Source: Liolophura sinensis (lineage: Eukaryota > Mollusca > Polyplacophora > Chitonida > Chitonidae). Taken from it: a stretch of 64,000 nucleotides of DNA. Shown here in pieces: positions 12,447-22,293 of the stretch. Within the stretch, counting starts at the first letter, position 1. Each line of letters opens with the position of its first letter. The stretch covers positions 9,004,017-9,068,016 of the forward strand of contig NC_088307.1 of NCBI RefSeq assembly GCF_032854445.1, read 5' to 3'. The notes under the pieces are model-generated. The model did no database searches. It saw only the letters and a program-made list of their open reading frames with translations, and was not told where the DNA came from. A program made the position numbers and the translations under genes.

Positions 12447-13134
12447 TCCGACAATATTTAAGGAATGGCTTTTAACACCCTTTCCGCATTCCATCGGTTT
12501 TACTTCCTAACAGTAGTCATGTCCTACTCTTTGTTGGAATTGGTTCTCCCTCTCTGCCACCCCATGTACATGTATACAATATTTATTTATATGTGTGTAT
12601 TATTTTTGTTATTTCTCTTGCTTTAAGTTTTTCGTTTATATATAGATATATATAGGTATATTTATATCCTGTAAAGTTTATGACAGTGGTGGGTTAAATT
12701 GCACGCCAAGCCTTGCATGCACACGTGTGTGTCAACCAGGACCATATACATTTTCAGAGTTAAATTCCCCTCTGACGTTGGACAGACCTGAAGTAAATTA
12801 TTTGGTAGACAAGCATGTATGTCAGGCTTCGTATAATGTCCCCCCAAATTTAATAAAATAAATACATATAGAAATATTATATTATTATTATTTATTATTA
12901 TTTATGTTCATAATTAATATTATTATTTTCCTCAGTTGTGTTGCACCCTTTGTTTAATTGATTCAGCACCAAAATTAATAATTTTTGGCATTTATCTGTC
13001 TCTAAAAATGCACTTTTTGGATGATATGTACATGTAGGTGCTCATTTACTGTAATTTTGGCTTAAGGAATATAAAAGAAAATCTCTTGGCCTCCATATAA
13101 ACATATGCTATATCCAGTATCGGTTGCTTTAAAG
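12447..13134. other. Intron sequence, nothing recognised
   Basis: AT-rich, with a TATT-rich stretch at 12877-12926. 'aatttttggcatttatctgt' near 12980 belongs to a dispersed repeat also seen near 21780 and 57470. It is mirrored at 62165-62840. Confidence 0.5.
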
Positions 13135-13322
13135 AGAAACAGAATCAACTGTGACTGAATGACAGTGGAGATAAGGTTCCGGGGTTAAGCCCTGAAGTCT
13201 TGGTCGTGCGTTAAAAAAACTGAAATACATACCTAAAATATAACTTTAAAGGCTATAGGTGTACCCAAGACTTGCCTATCTCTCACAACAGCCAGTCAGA
13301 ATTGATTCTGTATCCCTCTAAA
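13135..13322. mobile_element. MITE family B copy, mirrored at 61976
   Basis: Ends 'agaaacagaatcaac' and 'gaattgattctgtatccctc' are inverted repeats matching the family copy at 9494-9656. It sits just before the exon at 13379. Confidence 0.7.
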
Positions 13323-13378
13323 GCATTTTCATGAATTCTTATTTGCATTAATCTATATTTGCATCAATTACTTTCTAG

Positions 13379-13516
13379 AACAAGGGAAGCAATCTTTGAG
13401 AATGTGCTTGTCACGCCATAATGAGGATATGAATATCATCAGAGACCTGACGGCCCGGCTGTTTGCCGAAATCGCAAGGTATCACAGGGCAGGGGTGGCC
13501 AATCTTGGCATTACTG
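13379..13516 (+). CDS. Exon E1 of the duplicated gene (left arm)
   Basis: Acceptor 'tactttctag'. It begins with two bases of a split codon, then reads QGKQSLRMCLSRHNEDMN followed by IIRDLTARLFAEIARYHRAG, ending one base into a codon that joins E2 as Glu. The 3' splice site context is unusual: the donor reads 'actg|gcaagt', a GC donor, whereas the mirror exon has 'actg|gtaagt'. GC donors with this flanking consensus can work but are usually less efficient. Compared with the right-arm copy there are two amino acid changes (Q/E and H/R). The helical, charged sequence suggests a structured domain; family not recognised. Confidence 0.88.
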
Positions 13517-13652
13517 GCAAGTTTCTAAACACTTTGTTGAAATATTTTAATAGTTTTGTTGAAACATTTTAATAGTTTTCTCACACAGCTATTATAGAGA
13601 TAAAAATGTAGGGCCATTCATTTATTATAGACTTAATATATTTATAATTTTG

Positions 13653-14180
13653 ATTGGTGTTTTTCTCTGTACTCAAGAATATTTCACTTATACAACGGCG
13701 GCCGGCATTGTGGTGGGAGAAAACCGGGTAGCCCACGATCATCCACAGGTTGCACAGGCCCGGATAGCACAGTTGGTAGAGCGTCCACTTCGGGACCGAT
13801 AGATCCAGGATCAATCCTTGATCGAGTCACACCTAAGACTTTAAAAGAGGAAGTTGTAATTTCCTCACTTAGCGTTCAGCATGAAGGGGATAGTGCAACG
13901 ATTGGTTGACCCGTATCAACCCGGCTCGGGCGGAGCGGCTTACTTGCCTTCGGTAAGTCGTCTCGGTGAAGCAGCACTAGATAAAAGAGTGGTGGAAATC
14001 CGTCCTGCTACAAGGAGGCACATTACATGTACATGCACCCTAAGGATTCCTTCGTCGCCATATGACTGAAAAATCGTTAAGTACGACATTAAACCCCAAG
14101 CACTCACTCACTCCAAGCACTCATTCACTCCACAGGTTGCTGAGAGACCTTCCCACATACAGCCGGAGAGGAAGCCAGAC
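13653..14180 (-). mobile_element. Family 1 SINE, split by a later SINE insertion
   Basis: The tail side (13653-13753) and head-ward side (14129-14180) are continuous in the right arm at 61497-61660. In the left arm they are separated by a 375-bp insertion flanked by a 12-bp duplication. Confidence 0.85.
13754..14128 (+). mobile_element. tRNA-derived SINE (family 2), left arm only, with target-site duplication
   Basis: Head 'gatagcacagttggtagagc', body 'agcatgaaggggatagtgca', 3' end '(cactcact)n'. It is bracketed by perfect 12-bp direct repeats 'tccacaggttgc' at 13742-13753 and 14129-14140. The right arm has the single, uninterrupted target. This is a clean insertion that happened after the two arms (or haplotypes) separated. 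The ORF at 13881-14069 is SINE sequence. Confidence 0.92.
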
Positions 14181-15556
14181 ATAGAATTAAAGAGTAGAAA
14201 ATTAATATAATAAGTCTCTGTAACTGCTTAGTCTCATTAACTGTCTGGGATTTGCCAAAGCCGGCTGTGCATTGTGATAATTTTTCCGTGGTTGTATGTA
14301 TGTACAGTTTTTAAGGTGTAATTTTTCAACATTCTATATTTTAAATTATATAATTATTTATAACTGGATATAAAATATAGAAACTGGCCCACTATCAACC
14401 ATTATACAATTTATTCATTTCAAAATATTTCTATAAATTGTATTTATGAGACAAAAGTTTATAAACTTTACACAGCACGTAAATTGTATGTCTAGTTTGT
14501 ATGTGAGTTATCACATTCAGCAATGTCCAACAACAACATGTCATGTGCATGAATTTGTTAAGGTTTACATAGAATTTAAGGTTGTTTCCTTAATATTTTC
14601 TTACATACTATAGTTTGTCTCTGGGCATTTGTTGTGTATTTTGGGCTTCAAAACTAAGTCATAAATATTTACAAAGATCTAAACTAAAAAAAAAAACGGA
14701 TATCTTTTCTCTTAGAGCAACTCATACCATGCCAGTTACATTTAAAATCTATGGAAATTTCCAGACAAGCGAAATAGGAAGTATCGTCGTTGACGGAGAA
14801 AAACAGAGTAGCATGTAGACACGCTGCGCCACTAAAATTCATCCAAAAATTAACCAATACAAGTATTTACTGGGCAAAACTCCAATAAATTATGTTCACC
14901 TGGCCTGGTACATGGCTTTACCGTAACAAGTTACAGTTAGACCAAATTCCAGCTTCGCACCTCTACGTCCAATTTGGACAACTTGAAACCCTTGACCATT
15001 TCTGTCAGAAAAGTTTTTCAAATCTGTACTCGTTTAACAAACAGCTCTTGAGTTAAATTGGAATTGGTCCATGATTTCACAGTTAGAAGTTACAGATCAG
15101 GTTTGAACTTCAGGCCATTTAGTATATGTTTGTAGAATATTGTGACAGTTTTGTCTGATATTGGACTTAAAATTGTCATTTATATTTTTTTTGAAAATGG
15201 CTGGTCCTCTCCGGCTTAACGTGAAAACACAGGGTTTTCCACAGGTTACTGTTCGGTTCCCCCCCCCCCCCCCCACCCACCCACCATAACGCTAGCTACC
15301 GTCGTATAATTAACTTAATTAACTGAAGAGACTAAAGTAATACAGGTCATAATTCAGCGTTCTGTGAATGAAGTGTCTTGATCACTATGAATTAGACTAT
15401 CGGTATTATCTTTTCAGTAGAACACTTTTATGGTTGTTTTATAACCTGATGTTTTAAGTGGAACAAAGTTGTGCTTGTCTATAGAAATCAAGTTGTTCTA
15501 AATTACTGGGAAAACTTCCTGTATATGTTTCTTGATATTTATATTATTCTTTTCAG
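14181..15556. other. Intron between E1 and E2
   Basis: No exon seen. A degenerate SINE fragment with a 15-base C run lies at 15257-15290 (potential G-quadruplex on the - strand). Relative to the right arm, the left lacks a 1.7 kb insertion (joint near 14905) and carries about 125 bp of its own around 14930-15060. The 67-codon frame at 14615-14818 is conserved in the mirror but has no gene-like features. Confidence 0.5.
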
Positions 15557-15711
15557 AGGACGCCGTGTCTGTCATCAGTGGCGGTTTCCTCCGTGTCGTA
15601 TTAGGAAGTCTGAGTCATGCGATGTTTCGAGGATTCGCTCCTGGGTTTGAGGAGGCAAAACTCAGAGATGTTGAGAGGGCCAGAAGTATAATTCTGACTT
15701 ACCTCAGCAGG
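15557..15711 (+). CDS. Exon E2 of the duplicated gene (left arm)
   Basis: Acceptor 'ttattcttttcag', donor 'agcagg|gtacat'. Two bases complete the Glu codon from E1, then 51 codons: DAVSVISGGFLRVVLGSLSH, then AMFRGFAPGFEEAKLRDVER and a close ending ILTYLSR, phase 0. It is the only open frame across the exon. The right-arm copy differs by one conservative change (Arg/Lys). It is the most conserved-looking part of the tail; family not recognised. Confidence 0.9.
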
Positions 15712-15737
15712 GTACATGTTCTAGTTGTGGGGAAATC

Positions 15738-15952
15738 TGGCCCAGGATCACAAATCAATCCTAGACTTTTTGAAGTCAGAATTTCAGATCACTTTAAAAC
15801 TGTTATTTCTTATGTAACCAGGTCAAAATATTGCTTGACAATGTAAATTCTGGGTATGGGTAAGTTATCATAAAACTGACTTCAGCTAAAATAATGGAAA
15901 GAAACATAAGACAGTTTTACATCAGTCCAAGATTGCTTCGTTATCCTGGGTT
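15738..15952. mobile_element. MITE family A copy (intronic)
   Basis: The left end 'ggcccaggatcacaaatcaa' and right end 'gattgcttcgttatcctggg' are imperfect inverted repeats. The interior has 'cactttaaaact' and 'aaaataatggaaag', as in the copies at 24897 and 29429. Mirrored at 58100-58315. It starts only 26 bp after exon E2. Confidence 0.75.
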
Positions 15953-16396
15953 CATTGCTGCTCTTTTTAGCCAATTTACATGTAATTGTAACAGGAACGT
16001 AGCTGATAGCAAAGGACTTACATTTTACCATCCTCAAATTGGCCAACTTTGCTTTTGAAAGTACATATAGCAATTTCCAAGATTCAGAGAAGGGAATATT
16101 GATTCTAATGCTTCCGTATAATAAATTTTAACCATAATTCAACACTGAATGTTCAAAGCCATTGTTTCTATTCAGTGTTATGAAGAAGTATTCATTTTAA
16201 GCGTTGAAGATGGTGTCTCAAAATGTAAACTGTAGTTTTAAGCCATTTTTATGCCCCAAGAAGAGAACATGAGTAAGACTTCTAAAACTTCAATTTAATA
16301 ATGCAGTAAATATAATTGTTTTAATTTGTGCCATGAAACTTAAAGTCTACCTTTATTTATTTTTTTTTTTTTTTTTTTTTTTTTTGCTCATTACAG

Positions 16397-16517
16397 CTGC
16401 CATTCGTGTGCCCCTTGTATTGGGTCCTCCTTACCCCAAACTGTACAGCCATAAACATTTTGAGCAGAATTCATTTATTAAAGCCAACCCAGGAGGTTTC
16501 ATATGATCTAGCCACAG
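16397..16517 (+). CDS. Exon E3 of the duplicated gene (left arm)
   Basis: Preceded by a 29-base T run and 'gctcattacag'; donor 'cacag|gtaagg'. Phase 0 follows from E2 and is open: LPFVCPLYWVLLTPNCTAIN, then a Leu-rich part ending SYDLAT plus one base. Phases join cleanly to E2 and E4. Oddly, the differences from the right arm are mostly replacements in this frame (F/S, V/R, Y/C), while the frame offset by one reads AIRVPLVLGPPYPKLYSHKH with mainly silent changes but hits TGA before the donor. The exon is real by splice sites; its reading frame is the least certain of the set. Confidence 0.7.
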
Positions 16518-16532
16518 GTAAGGACATCTTTA

Positions 16533-16612
16533 AAAATGCTGGCTGTCGCCGTATTAGTGAAATATTCTTGAGTACGGCGTAAAACACCAATCAAATAAAT
16601 AAATAAATTAAT
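16533..16612 (+). mobile_element. Family 1 SINE 3' fragment
   Basis: 'agtgaaatattcttgagtac' followed by 'ggcgtaaaacaccaatcaaa' and an (AAAT)n tail. 5'-truncated. Mirrored at 56862-56942. Confidence 0.85.
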
Positions 16613-17149
16613 AGCACCCAACAAACATGAGGGGAAGTATTTGTTCCTATACTGTCTCTTGAGCACGTCTTTTTGTTTAACCAGGTATGGTAGGATTATG
16701 ATTGTCAGCACAGTTTTGATTTGTCATATTACAAATTTACATTAATCATATATATTAATGAAAACTTGAACGTTATGGGGGAAGAAAAAAATGGGGGTCA
16801 CTACACCATCCTGTTTAATTCTGATTTTGTGGTAAATTGATCCGCATAAATTTGAGGGAGCGGTGAACCCAGTTTAAAAAATTGTAAACAAATATATGAT
16901 CTGAAATTTCACCTAAAGAAGTGCATTTTTATATAAATCACATAAATTGATACTGAAACTGGAATACACCATCCTAACTTCCAAGCAAACCTCAAAACAC
17001 CTTTCTAAGAGCAAAAAAACTCTCAGAATCAGGAAAAAGTAGCAGGTTAGTCGCGGACGAAATTTGAAATCATTTACAGTATAAAATGAATCCATTTTCT
17101 CAGACGGTTTGTAATTTTCCTTCTTTTATCGGAAATGGTATTTTATGGA

Positions 17150-17507
17150 CAGACCTCGACAGCTCAGCTGGTAGAGCGTCTTCTTCAGAGGCGGTAGATC
17201 CAGACTCAATCCTGGGTTGGGTCACACCTAAGACCATAAAAGAGGAATTAGTAACTTCCTCGCTTGGCGTTCAGCATGAAGGGGATAGTGCAACGACTGG
17301 TTGGCCCGTATCAGTATAATGGCTCGGGTAGGGCAGCTTACTTGCCTTCAGTAAATGGTCACAGTGGAGAAGCACTAGATAAAAGAGCAGTGGAAATCCT
17401 TCCAGCAACAAGGAGGCATATTACACGTAGATGTACTCTAAAGTCTCCATTGTCATATGACTGAAATATTGTTAATTACGGCGTTAAACCCCCAAGCACT
17501 GGCTCAC
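17150..17507 (+). mobile_element. tRNA-derived SINE (family 2)
   Basis: Head 'cagctcagctggtagagcgt', body 'agcatgaaggggatagtgca' and end 'gcgttaaacccccaagcact'. Only its last 115 bp survive in the right arm (56636-56752), because the right arm lacks the DNA corresponding to about 16740-17390. The ORFs at 17086-17464 are SINE sequence. Confidence 0.88.
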
Positions 17508-17538
17508 TATTTTATGGTTGTTGTTGTTGTTGTTGCAG

Positions 17539-17681
17539 ATGAGCCAGGTTTTTTGACGTCTGATGATCAAGCATCATATTTCCAGAGATTTCTTTCTGGA
17601 CCACACCAGCTGGCACTGACTAGTTGTGACCAGAATGCCAGTGGCACAGGCTCTCCGACCCAGCCCATCTCACCCCACATG
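17539..17681 (+). CDS. Exon E4 of the duplicated gene (left arm)
   Basis: A (GTT)n tract forms the acceptor ending 'gttgttgcag'; donor 'cacatg|gtacat'. The split codon with E3 gives Asp, then EPGFLTSDDQASYFQRFLSG and later SPTQPISPHM, 48 codons in total, phase 0. Ser/Thr/Pro-rich, probably disordered. The right copy lacks 12 bp (four codons, around QASYF) and has several replacements, so this segment is under weak constraint. Confidence 0.85.
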
Positions 17682-17699
17682 GTACATATGCCTTACTGT

Positions 17700-18057
17700 T
17701 ACGACCCAAACTGCCTGTATTATTAAGAGATGGCTTGTTCGAAATACACGACAGTTTAGCCGCACAAAAAGTAATCAAAACCAGCAGATTTTATTTTACA
17801 ACAATTTATTAGCTTAACAAGAACAGATAATAAGACTTATACAAATACTGGTGTCATTGGAGTCTTGACGCTTACAATAGGTTAAGTTGCAAACTCATGG
17901 CGTTACGACGGAAAACTGTTAAGCTACTCCAATAACGCAAGTTGTGTCCTCCAAATAAATTAGACCAATGCTGTATTTTCACAAAGTCACTGGTGATACA
18001 TATTAAGAATGATGTACAATAGAACACTATTTACATGTTTACAGTCATAATGGCGTC
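17700..18057. other. Intron, nothing recognised
   Basis: AT-rich, no splice-supported frame. Mirrored at about 56140-56440. Confidence 0.5.
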
Positions 18058-18232
18058 CTCTCAGGACGTACATAGCAAGGTCTTCCAGCAACCTGTGGAT
18101 GACCGTGGGTTTAACCCGGGCTCTGCATAGTTCCCCCTCCCACCCCAGTAAAGCTGGCCGCTGTTGTATAAGTGAAATATTTTTGAGTACAGGTTGAAAA
18201 AAACAATCAAATAAATAAATACATACATGTTT
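18058..18232 (+). mobile_element. Family 1 SINE, 5'-truncated
   Basis: Begins within the body ('ggtcttccagcaacctgtgg'), continues through 'gtgaaatatttttgagtaca' to an (AAAT)n tail. Mirrored at 55975-56130. Confidence 0.85.
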
Positions 18233-18420
18233 ACAGCATGGACTGAGCTTGAAAGCTGCAGCACATGTGTTGTATTGTTATCGGACAGGGTAATGTGCAT
18301 AAAATACATGCAGTTGCAAAGTACATTTTCTCGGCTTAAGTTCCACATTTTGCAAGTAAAATTTGATACTTACAATAGACTAAGTCTTCATGAGTAGGTT
18401 TTCACTTGTATTTCACACGG

Positions 18421-18690
18421 GGGCCTCTGTGGCTCAGTTGGTTAGCACGCTAGCGCAGAGTAATGACCCATGAGCCTCTCACCAATGCAGTCGCTGTGAG
18501 TTCAAGTCCAGCTCATGCTGGCTTCCTCTCCGGCTGTAAGTGAGAAGGTCTGCCAGCAACCTGCGGATGGTCATGGGTTTCCCGTGGGCACTGCCCGAAT
18601 TCCTCTCACCATAATGCTGGCCGCAGTCGTATTGAAATATTCTTGAATACGGCGTAAAACACCAATCAAATAAATAAAATAAATTTATTT
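18421..18690 (+). mobile_element. Family 1 SINE, essentially full length
   Basis: tRNA-like head 'tgtggctcagttggttagca' (A box) and 'gtgagttcaagtccagctca' (B-box region). The central body is 'tggtcatgggtttcccgtgg', the 3' domain 'gaaatattcttgaatacggc', and the tail (AAAT)n. This is the best copy for defining the family. Mirrored at 55541-55790. Confidence 0.92.
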
Positions 18691-18868
18691 CACACCCAAA
18701 CAGATAAAACTGTTACTGTTCATGAGTATCTTAACCTCTCTAGTGTTAATTTCATACTCAACAAAGGTTCAGGCTGATTGTCGCGCACAAATAAAAGACA
18801 CCAACCTGAAGACCTGCTTTCCGCACCCAACGCCCCGCCACCATATATGCTGCTCCATTTAGAACAGA

Positions 18869-19024
18869 TTTATTATAGCCATGAAGGCTTCCAAGGGATA
18901 CGCCCCTTGGCTACTGCTGCCATTTTCCTACTGCTCCGCTATGAAGCAGGGCGTGTGTAGCTGCTCAACATGGTGGCAGTCGCCGAGGAGCGTATACCGT
19001 GAAAGCCTTCATGGCTATAATAAA
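18869..19024. mobile_element. Foldback element (MITE family D)
   Basis: A 38-bp inverted repeat: left arm starts 'tttattatagccatgaaggc', right arm ends 'gccttcatggctataataaa', with a few mismatches inward. Loop about 80 bp. Mirrored at 55231-55390. The frames at 18778-19102 run across it and are not genes. Confidence 0.85.
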
Positions 19025-19620
19025 TATGACGCTAGGCCAGTAAAAGAAAAGGAGTTGCAGTCTTTCGGGGCTAGCTTTGGGGAGTCATTTAAACACGTTT
19101 AATAGTTGGCAAGAGTCCTAACCCTGTCTCTTCCAAACCTTTTCATGAATGTCCTGAAAAGCCAACAGGGTCATTTGACTGACTGTCAGGTATACAGTCT
19201 AACTCTCGATCGTTGAAGGCCTCTAATGTCATTCACCAATAGGATGTGCTTATCCTTAGTCACACATGTTTCGACATAAACTTGCCACAGGTGGGTGGTT
19301 CACTCTGGGCAGTCAGTCTTTCCTCATCCATGTTACTGCCTACTGTCATGTAAGTGAGAAGTTTTTGAGTTTGGCATTCAACAACATTCAAGTAAAATCA
19401 ATAAATAAATAAATATATCCTTGAAAAGCTCATAGAAACAGGTGTTTGACCTGAATTATCATGCATTTGGGTATATAATTGTCATATTTCTTGGCTTATG
19501 TTCATGCAGCAGTGCTTTTGTCCTGTAATCACTTTGCTCAGTGTAGGTGTAGCTAATTGTAATTAATTCTCTATAAATAATGTTTTTTATAATTTACCAT
19601 TTTTATTTTTGTGTTTTCAG

Positions 19621-19708
19621 AGAGTCAGAGAATCTGGAGAAAATGTGGAAACGCGCGAGGAAGAGCGTTGGGAGCAGCGGAGACGGGGGCAGTGGTGGCA
19701 ACGGCAGT
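19621..19708 (+). CDS. Exon E5 of the duplicated gene (left arm)
   Basis: Acceptor 'ttttgtgttttcag', donor 'gcagt|gtaagt'. Phase 0 from E4 gives RVRESGENVETREEERWEQR followed by RRGQWWQRQ plus one base, strongly charged and probably helical. The right-arm copy is 15 bp shorter in frame (five codons of the Arg/Gly/Trp stretch), so both copies keep the reading frame. An alternative frame (ESENLEKMW...) is also open, but it would break phase with E4 and E6. Confidence 0.8.
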
Positions 19709-19971
19709 GTAAGTACACTATACTTGTATTCAAGGCTTGTACACAGTTCAAGGTGGAGATTCATTCATGGTTTGTATACGCAGGTTGTATTATGTTATGC
19801 TGTCTGTCTGTTTGTCTGTCTTGTAAATTACAGCACTACAGTAGGTTCACAGGAAGAATGGAAGACATCTAGCATGTCTAGGATAAAGATCATGACCAGT
19901 TCAAAGGGCGGAGAGATCAATTTGTGCGAGATTGTCCTGAAAATTGTTATATAATGCACTTAGACCTTAGC

Positions 19972-20358
19972 AAGAGAAAGAACCCTATTGATTTTCAGCG
20001 ACCTTGACCTTTTTCTAGAGAATCATTGGGGTCAATTAGGTTAAATTTCATAAAAGGCTTAGCAATCATGATATCTCCAGAGAGGTTTATACCAAATTCA
20101 CCAAGCTTACACCACACATACACTTTGTCTTGAGGAAGAACCCTTTTGTTTTTCAGTGACCTTGATCTTTTTTTTCAAGGTCATTAAGGTCACATAAGTT
20201 AAATTTTATAAAAGGCTTGTAAACACTCTAGAACGGTATAACCCAAGTTCACCAAACTTACACCACACTTTCACGTTGGCATGAAGAAGAGAACCCTATT
20301 GATTTTTAGCGAGCTTGACCTTTTTCTTTAAGGTCCTTGGGGTCATTTTGGTTCAGTT
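19972..20358. repeat. Tandem repeat of about 155 bp, 2.5 copies
   Basis: Units share 'agaaccctattgattttcag' and 'gaccttgacctttttct', then 'accacacatacactttg' or close variants. Starts lie near 19980, 20137 and 20291. Mirrored at 53925-54312. Confidence 0.85.
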
Positions 20359-20459
20359 TTATTTAAGAGGCTGCAATGGCGCTCTGAAATCAATTCAAAA
20401 GTTGTTATCCTAAAAAGGTATTCTTCTGCTTCATATTTCACAACCATCTTTTTTTTTTT

Positions 20460-20732
20460 CTTTTTTTTTTTTTGATTGGTGTTTTATGCCATACACAAGA
20501 ATATTTCACTTATACAACTGCGGCCAGCATTATGGTGTGAGGAAACCGGGCAGAGCCCATGGGGAAACCCACAACCAACTGCAGGTTGCTGGAAAACCTT
20601 CCCACATAGAGCTGGAGTGGAAGCCAGCATGAGCTGGACATAAATACTCATGACAACTGCATTGGTGAGAGGCTTCTGGGTCAGTGCGCTGTGCTTTAGC
20701 GTGCTAACCAACTGGGCGACGGAGGCACCCAA
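20460..20732 (-). mobile_element. Family 1 SINE, full length, minus strand
   Basis: Poly-T side at left, 'gattggtgttttatgccata', 'gcggccagcattatggtgtg', and the head complement 'gtgctaaccaactgggcgac' at right. Mirrored at 53545-53815. The overlapping short frames are SINE sequence. Confidence 0.9.
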
Positions 20733-20759
20733 CAACTGTCTAAATGCCACCCGAAGAAG

Positions 20760-21177
20760 ATCTACACATTACTATAAACCACTGTTGGATCTCTTCATAA
20801 CATTGTACATGTGCTCAAGGCTGAGCGGTTTTGAGTGAGGAAGTCACACATGTTTAATAAATATATATATGCACCAGTATTTGGTCTTTCCAGCTACCAG
20901 ATGTGTTCGACATCAATTTTGATCATACTTATTCTTTTAATGTATTTATAATCGTATGTCATAATCAAATTAAATACATGTGTTTAGATATGAGCAACAA
21001 GTTTATATTCTAATAAGTTTATTAAACATGCATCACATCCTTATTTAGAACATTATTATGCAAAGACCATATATACTAAACGGTGGTCCCAAATACCCAC
21101 CATATAGAATTTTTTTCATATATGATTTCATGCTCTTTCATCTGACTGGCATTATTTTTATGTTTTCTTCTCTTTGA
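20760..21177. other. Intron, nothing recognised
   Basis: AT-rich intron sequence mirrored at about 53100-53540. No splice-supported frame. Confidence 0.5.
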
Positions 21178-21327
21178 TTTTATTTATTTATTTGATTGGT
21201 GTTTTACGCCTTACTCAAGAGTATTTCACTTATACGACGGCGGCCAGCATTATGGTAGGTGGAAACCGGGCAGAGCCCGGGGAAAACCCACGACCACCCG
21301 CAGGTTGCTGACAGACCTTCCCTTGTA
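21178..21327 (-). mobile_element. Family 1 SINE, head-truncated, minus strand
   Basis: (ATTT)n, 'gattggtgttttacgcctta', 'ggcggccagcattatggtag', ending at 'gacagaccttcccttgtacg'. Mirrored at 52953-53096. Confidence 0.88.
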
Positions 21328-21351
21328 CGTCTTCTCTTTGAAATGAAGTCT

Positions 21352-21642
21352 TAACTCAACAATTAGGGTAAATATTCATTATCAAATCTGCCTGCAGTTT
21401 CCACCAGATTTTCAAATTTGGGGCAATAATCCAGGAGCTATGGCAGCATGAAAATAGAATGGTCGGTAATCACAGTTCATAGCACTCACTACGGAGTGTG
21501 TCCATCATTACTAACATAACAAAGAGCATGAACTGTGATTTCCGATCACTATGTTTTCACTCTTCCATTGACCTAAAATGTGAAAATCTGGTGGAAATCG
21601 AAGCCACAATTGATAATGAATAATTACCCTAATTGTTGAGTT
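21352..21642. mobile_element. Foldback MITE family C, about 120-bp inverted repeats
   Basis: Left arm 'actcaacaattagggtaaat', right arm ends 'ttaccctaattgttgagt'. The arms pair over about 120 bp, through 'ccaccagattttca' and on to 'atcacagttcat'. The element is bounded by TA on both sides ('ctta|actc' and 'gagt|tac'), as for Tc1/mariner-type MITEs. Mirrored at 52630-52923. Confidence 0.9.
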
Positions 21643-21982
21643 ACAACTTTATTTAACACTGATAGTAAACAATCTATAATTGCTTTGTGTGTTTATCTTT
21701 TTGTTCAGTATACATATATACCATTATGGCAGAATGATACCCGACTAAGAAAATGTAAGTTTCAGCACCAATGGTAATGTTCTGTGACATTTATTTGCCT
21801 CCAAAGATGCACTTTTTGGTCAAAATTTTAGATCATTTAAGGTAGTTTTTTTTTTGTTTTTGGTTGGTTGGTGAGAAAGAGTTTTGTTTTCCTACATTTC
21901 TCTATCCATAGAAGTGAGATGCATTCATAAACGTGTAACCACTGGCATAATATTTTTGTTAATATTTATGTTTCTATGACAG

Positions 21983-22293
21983 CGGCTCTTCCCGAATCTG
22001 CACTGCAAGCTGAAGACATTCGAAGCGTAAACCCAGTGTCTTCTCCCTCAAAAAATACAAGCTCTAAATGTCTAACAGCAAACCTGCCTGTCGTGGAGAG
22101 CAAGGGATTCCCGCAGAGCCCAGTGGCTGAGGAGCTGACCGACATCTCCGAGCAGGGGTCAAGCGGAGGCGCAGTGGCTATTTCTAATAGTGAGCAGAGA
22201 GAGCTGATTAGTGATGAGGCAGTAGATATTTCTGCAGACCTGGAAGACGTAGAAACTGAAGACGTGCCTGTCATTATCAGCATTCCCAGACAG
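21983..22293 (+). CDS. Exon E6 of the duplicated gene (left arm)
   Basis: The largest exon: acceptor 'ctatgacag', donor 'agacag|gtacta'. The split Ser codon with E5 is followed by ALPESALQAEDIRSVNPVSS, a Ser/Glu/Asp-rich middle (ELTDISEQGSSGG, DEAVDISADLEDVETED) and VPVIISIPRQ, 104 codons, phase 0. Likely an intrinsically disordered acidic tail. The right copy has the same length with five replacements (S/T, V/A, V/L, E/K, I/T). Confidence 0.92.

Noticed and set aside
11301-12510. Three overlapping ORFs of 290, 392 and 365 codons plus smaller ones
   Set aside because: All are read-throughs of a 40-bp tandem repeat lacking stops; all three frames are open equally and the array is intronic.
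15532-15846. 104-codon frame taken as a complete small gene
   Set aside because: Only 15557-15711 is exon; the rest is intron and a MITE, and the apparent start codon is TTG.
18421-18690. tRNA gene at the 'gtggctcagttggttagc' motif
   Set aside because: The A and B boxes are those of a SINE head; no complete cloverleaf, and the SINE body follows directly.
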